NCBI RefSeq assembly: GCF_013072695.1
Contig: NZ_LXUK01000001.1
Location: forward strand, 248,001 to 312,000
From: Acinetobacter sp. Ac_5812
Lineage (GTDB): Bacteria > Pseudomonadota > Gammaproteobacteria > Pseudomonadales > Moraxellaceae
DNA length: 64,000 bases
Reading direction: 5' to 3'
Under the pieces are notes generated by a model. It was not told the DNA's origin. It did no database searches and was given only the letters and a program-made list of their open reading frames with translations. The position numbers and the translations under genes are program-made. Shown here in pieces: positions 61,623-64,000 of the stretch. The stretch's first letter is position 1; each line of letters opens with the position of its first letter.

Positions 61623-63566
61623 TTATCGGTTTGGATAAACCGTGGCAATCAAATGTTCAACCACAGCAGGTTCAGCCAACGTTGAGGTATCCCCCAAAGT
61701 ATCCAATTCATTTGCCGCGATCTTTCTTAGGATACGGCGCATGATTTTACCTGAACGAGTTTTTGGCAAAGCGGGTGCCCAATGTAGTGCATCAGGGGTA
61801 GCCACTGGCCCAAGCACTTTACGCACCCAGTTGACCAACTCCTTGCGTAGCTCCTCAGATTCAGCCACATCGGCTTGTAGAGTGACAAAAGTACAAATCC
61901 CCTGTCCTTTAATATCATGCGGCATACCCACCACCGCAGCCTCAGCCACTGCAACATGCGAGACTAAGGCACTCTCAATTTCCGCAGTCCCTAAGCGATG
62001 CCCCGATACGTTGAGTACATCATCGACACGTCCGGTAATCCAATAGTAACCATCAGCATCACGACGTGCACCATCACCTGTGAAATAGTAATTCTTAAAG
62101 GTCGAGAAATAAGCCTCGATAAAACGTTGTGGATCACCCCAAATGGTCCGCATTTGACCTGGCCAAGAATCCTTAATCACCAGATTGCCTTCAGTCGCAC
62201 CTTCTAGCTCATTGCCCTCTCCATCCACCAGTGCCGGTTGAACACCAAAGAATGGACGTGTTGCAGAACCTGGTTTTAAGGCAGTTGCACCCGGTAATGG
62301 TGAAATTAGAATGCCGCCTGTCTCTGTTTGCCACCATGTATCGACAATTGGGCAACGACCTTCACCCACCACTTCATGGTACCAGTTCCATGCTTCTGGA
62401 TTGATCGGCTCACCCACCGAACCAAGTAGGCGTAAACTACTCCGATCACTTTCACGTACATAAGCATCGCCTTCACGCATCATGGCGCGAATCGCAGTCG
62501 GTGCTGTATACAGAATGGTGACGTTATGCTTATCAATCACATGACCGATACGTGCCCAAGTTGGATATTGTGGAATCCCCTCAAACATCACCGTGGTGGT
62601 GGCATTACTGAGTGGCCCATAGAGTAAATAACTATGTCCTGTAATCCAGCCTACATCCGCAGTACACCAATACACATCATCTTCACGCAGATCGAAGACT
62701 TCTCTAAAAGTGGTATTCACATACACCAGATAACCGCCTGTGGTATGTAACACACCTTTCGGTTTACCTGTTGAACCTGAAGTGTACAGAATGAAGAGCG
62801 GATCTTCTGCTTTCATCGGTTCTGGCGGACAGTGTTCGTCTACCTCCATGATGGCAAGGTGATACCAAACATCTCGTGCTGCATTAAACTGAATTGGATT
62901 CCCTGTACGATGCACCACAATCACGTTTTCAACACTGCTGGTACCATCAATTTCTAAAGCGGCATCCACGTTTTCTTTCAGTGGCAGTAACTTTCCACCG
63001 CGCATGCCAGCATCCGCAGTAATCACCAGTTTTGCTTGGCAGTCTTCAATACGACTGGCCAAGGAGTCTGGCGAGAAGCCACCAAACACCACACAATGCA
63101 CGGCACCAATACGTGCACAGGCCAGCATGGCAATTGCCGCTTCAGGCACCATCGGCATATACAGCACTACACGATCACCTTTGCGAATACCTTGCTTCTT
63201 TAACACATTGGCAAAACGACACACTTCATCATGCAGTTCAGAAAACGAAATGATTTTATGACGCGAAGGGTGGTCACCTTCCCAAATAATCGCTGGCTTT
63301 AATGGATTATCTTTAAGATGTCGATCTAAGCAGTTGGCTGAGACATTCAGCTCACCATCCGCAAACCATTCAATTTTAAAATTATCTTGATTAAAACTGG
63401 TATTTTTGACCTGTGTAAATGGTTTGATCCATTCAATCTTGCTAGCTTCCTCTGCCCAAAATGCTTCAGGTTGCTCAATCGAATGTTGGTAACGTTTGAA
63501 ATAGTCTGCTTCAGAGATTCTTGCCGTTTCTTTGAATTTATCAGGCACTGGGTAGATTTCTTTCAT
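61623..63566 (-). CDS. acs: Acetyl-CoA synthetase
   Basis: A 647-residue ANL-family ligase that activates acetate to acetyl-CoA via acetyl-[22 protein letters not shown] (about 265) is the ATP loop; [11 protein letters not shown] (about 415) the A5 motif; [21 protein letters not shown] (about 500-520) the hinge; [15 protein letters not shown] (about 605-618) has the catalytic Lys that can be acetylated. Length is normal. The start is ATG at 63566 with AAGGAAGTGAGCT upstream. It assimilates acetate from overflow or ethanol metabolism. Confidence 0.97.
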   Translation of the reverse strand: MKEIYPVPDKFKETARISEADYFKRYQHSIEQPEAFWAEEASKIEWIKPFTQVKNTSFNQDNFKIEWFADGELNVSANCLDRHLKDNPLKPAIIWEGDHPSRHKIISFSELHDEVCRFANVLKKQGIRKGDRVVLYMPMVPEAAIAMLACARIGAVHCVVFGGFSPDSLASRIEDCQAKLVITADAGMRGGKLLPLKENVDAALEIDGTSSVENVIVVHRTGNPIQFNAARDVWYHLAIMEVDEHCPPEPMKAEDPLFILYTSGSTGKPKGVLHTTGGYLVYVNTTFREVFDLREDDVYWCTADVGWITGHSYLLYGPLSNATTTVMFEGIPQYPTWARIGHVIDKHNVTILYTAPTAIRAMMREGDAYVRESDRSSLRLLGSVGEPINPEAWNWYHEVVGEGRCPIVDTWWQTETGGILISPLPGATALKPGSATRPFFGVQPALVDGEGNELEGATEGNLVIKDSWPGQMRTIWGDPQRFIEAYFSTFKNYYFTGDGARRDADGYYWITGRVDDVLNVSGHRLGTAEIESALVSHVAVAEAAVVGMPHDIKGQGICTFVTLQADVAESEELRKELVNWVRKVLGPVATPDALHWAPALPKTRSGKIMRRILRKIAANELDTLGDTSTLAEPAVVEHLIATVYPNR

Positions 63567-63903
63567 AGCTCACTTCCTTGGTTTTTTATCTCATACCTTA
63601 GATGTTCTCATCTATTACACGGGTATGTTTTGTTCTCACTTGCAGTATTGACACCATTGACAAGCGCAAACAATGCGGCTTTGGTCGTAGAAATGTCAGG
63701 ACTTTTAATCTTTCAATCTTGTCTTAGTTTTAGGCTAAAATAGCAAAGCCGACGCTTTTACGATCCATTTCTTTTCAAAAATTTACTCAAAATAATTTAA
63801 ATTTGAACTGCTTGTCTATGCTTTTTGTTCTTAAAATAAGTGATTATTTTGATCATTGCCAAAAGCTTAAAAGATTTAATAATCAGAAAAATAGGAATGC
63901 ACT
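63567..63903. other. Divergent region between acs and the DUF805 gene
   Basis: About 337 AT-rich bases with no credible ORF; promoters of acs (left) and the DUF805 gene (right) must lie here. No strong hairpin is seen. Confidence 0.4.
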
Positions 63904-64000
63904 ATGTTTGACCCTGTAATAACACCCCAAGTACAACCAATCAATGACCATCCACTTTCTCCTAAAGGTCGTTTTAACCGTCTCAGCTATTTAGGTTGGT
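63904..64000 (+). CDS. DUF805 membrane protein, cut by window end
   Basis: Starts ATG at 63904 with AGGA 8-11 bases upstream and stays open to the window end (32 codons). The visible part ends GRFNRLSYLGW, the signature opening of DUF805 proteins, which are small inner-membrane proteins with about four hydrophobic segments and unknown function. The rest lies outside. Confidence 0.7.
   Translation, partial: MFDPVITPQVQPINDHPLSPKGRFNRLSYLGW

Overview
The window reads as a chromosomal segment of an Acinetobacter species. The support is a class D (OXA) beta-lactamase, an Omp33-36 type porin, a kynU cluster, acs, uvrA, ssb and a yajR-like transporter, plus an AT-rich base composition. I cannot fix the species. 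No transposase, insertion sequence or CRISPR array was seen.

Region 1 (1 to about 21.4 kb) is an accessory island. Its left part carries integrative-element genes, mostly on the minus strand: a gene cut by the window edge, an AlpA-type regulator, an RDF-like cysteine-rich protein, a YqaJ-family nuclease, a DUF932 protein, a NYN-LOTUS protein, several small exported proteins, an inovirus Gp2-like (YagK/YfjJ) protein, a 952-residue protein of unknown function and a Fic enzyme. Between the NYN gene and the small exported proteins lies what looks like a complete non-coding RNA gene (about 5980-6190). It has a good sigma70 promoter, a long closing stem around three hairpins, and an intrinsic terminator, followed by a 19-codon ORF. 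A fragment matching the 3' end of a tRNA-Ser with its terminator (13605-13685) looks like an attachment-site scar. Right of it sits a probable defence module: a protein with two GHKL ATPase domains, a receiver-domain partner 2 bases downstream, a cytosine-5 DNA methyltransferase and an HNH nuclease. The module ends next to a second, N-terminally replaced alpA copy (21153-21299), so alpA sequences lie at both ends of roughly 20 kb.

Region 2 (21.3-28 kb) is a type VI secretion cargo cluster, all minus strand: a protein built of helix-turn-helix-like repeats, VgrG, a Tli4-type immunity lipoprotein and a Tle4-type lipase. A tiny lipoprotein ORF lies at its downstream end.

Region 3 (28.3-64 kb) is ordinary chromosome: a GGCT-like gene and tRNA-Thr; a GFA protein, methyltransferase and FAD oxidoreductase; pirin; two paralogous cysteine-hydrolase/LysR pairs; ssb and a YajR-like exporter; a TerC-like membrane protein; TenA; a TetR-quinone oxidoreductase-DUF1304 operon with a clear operator; uvrA; a GGDEF enzyme; a kynurenine cluster (Lrp regulator, kynU, permease, arylformamidase-like hydrolase, porin); blaOXA; omp33-36; a LuxR-type response regulator; msuE-sfnG for sulfone use; an Lrp/cysteine-hydrolase pair; acs; and the start of a DUF805 gene. 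Many convergent gene pairs are separated by clean intrinsic terminators, listed separately.
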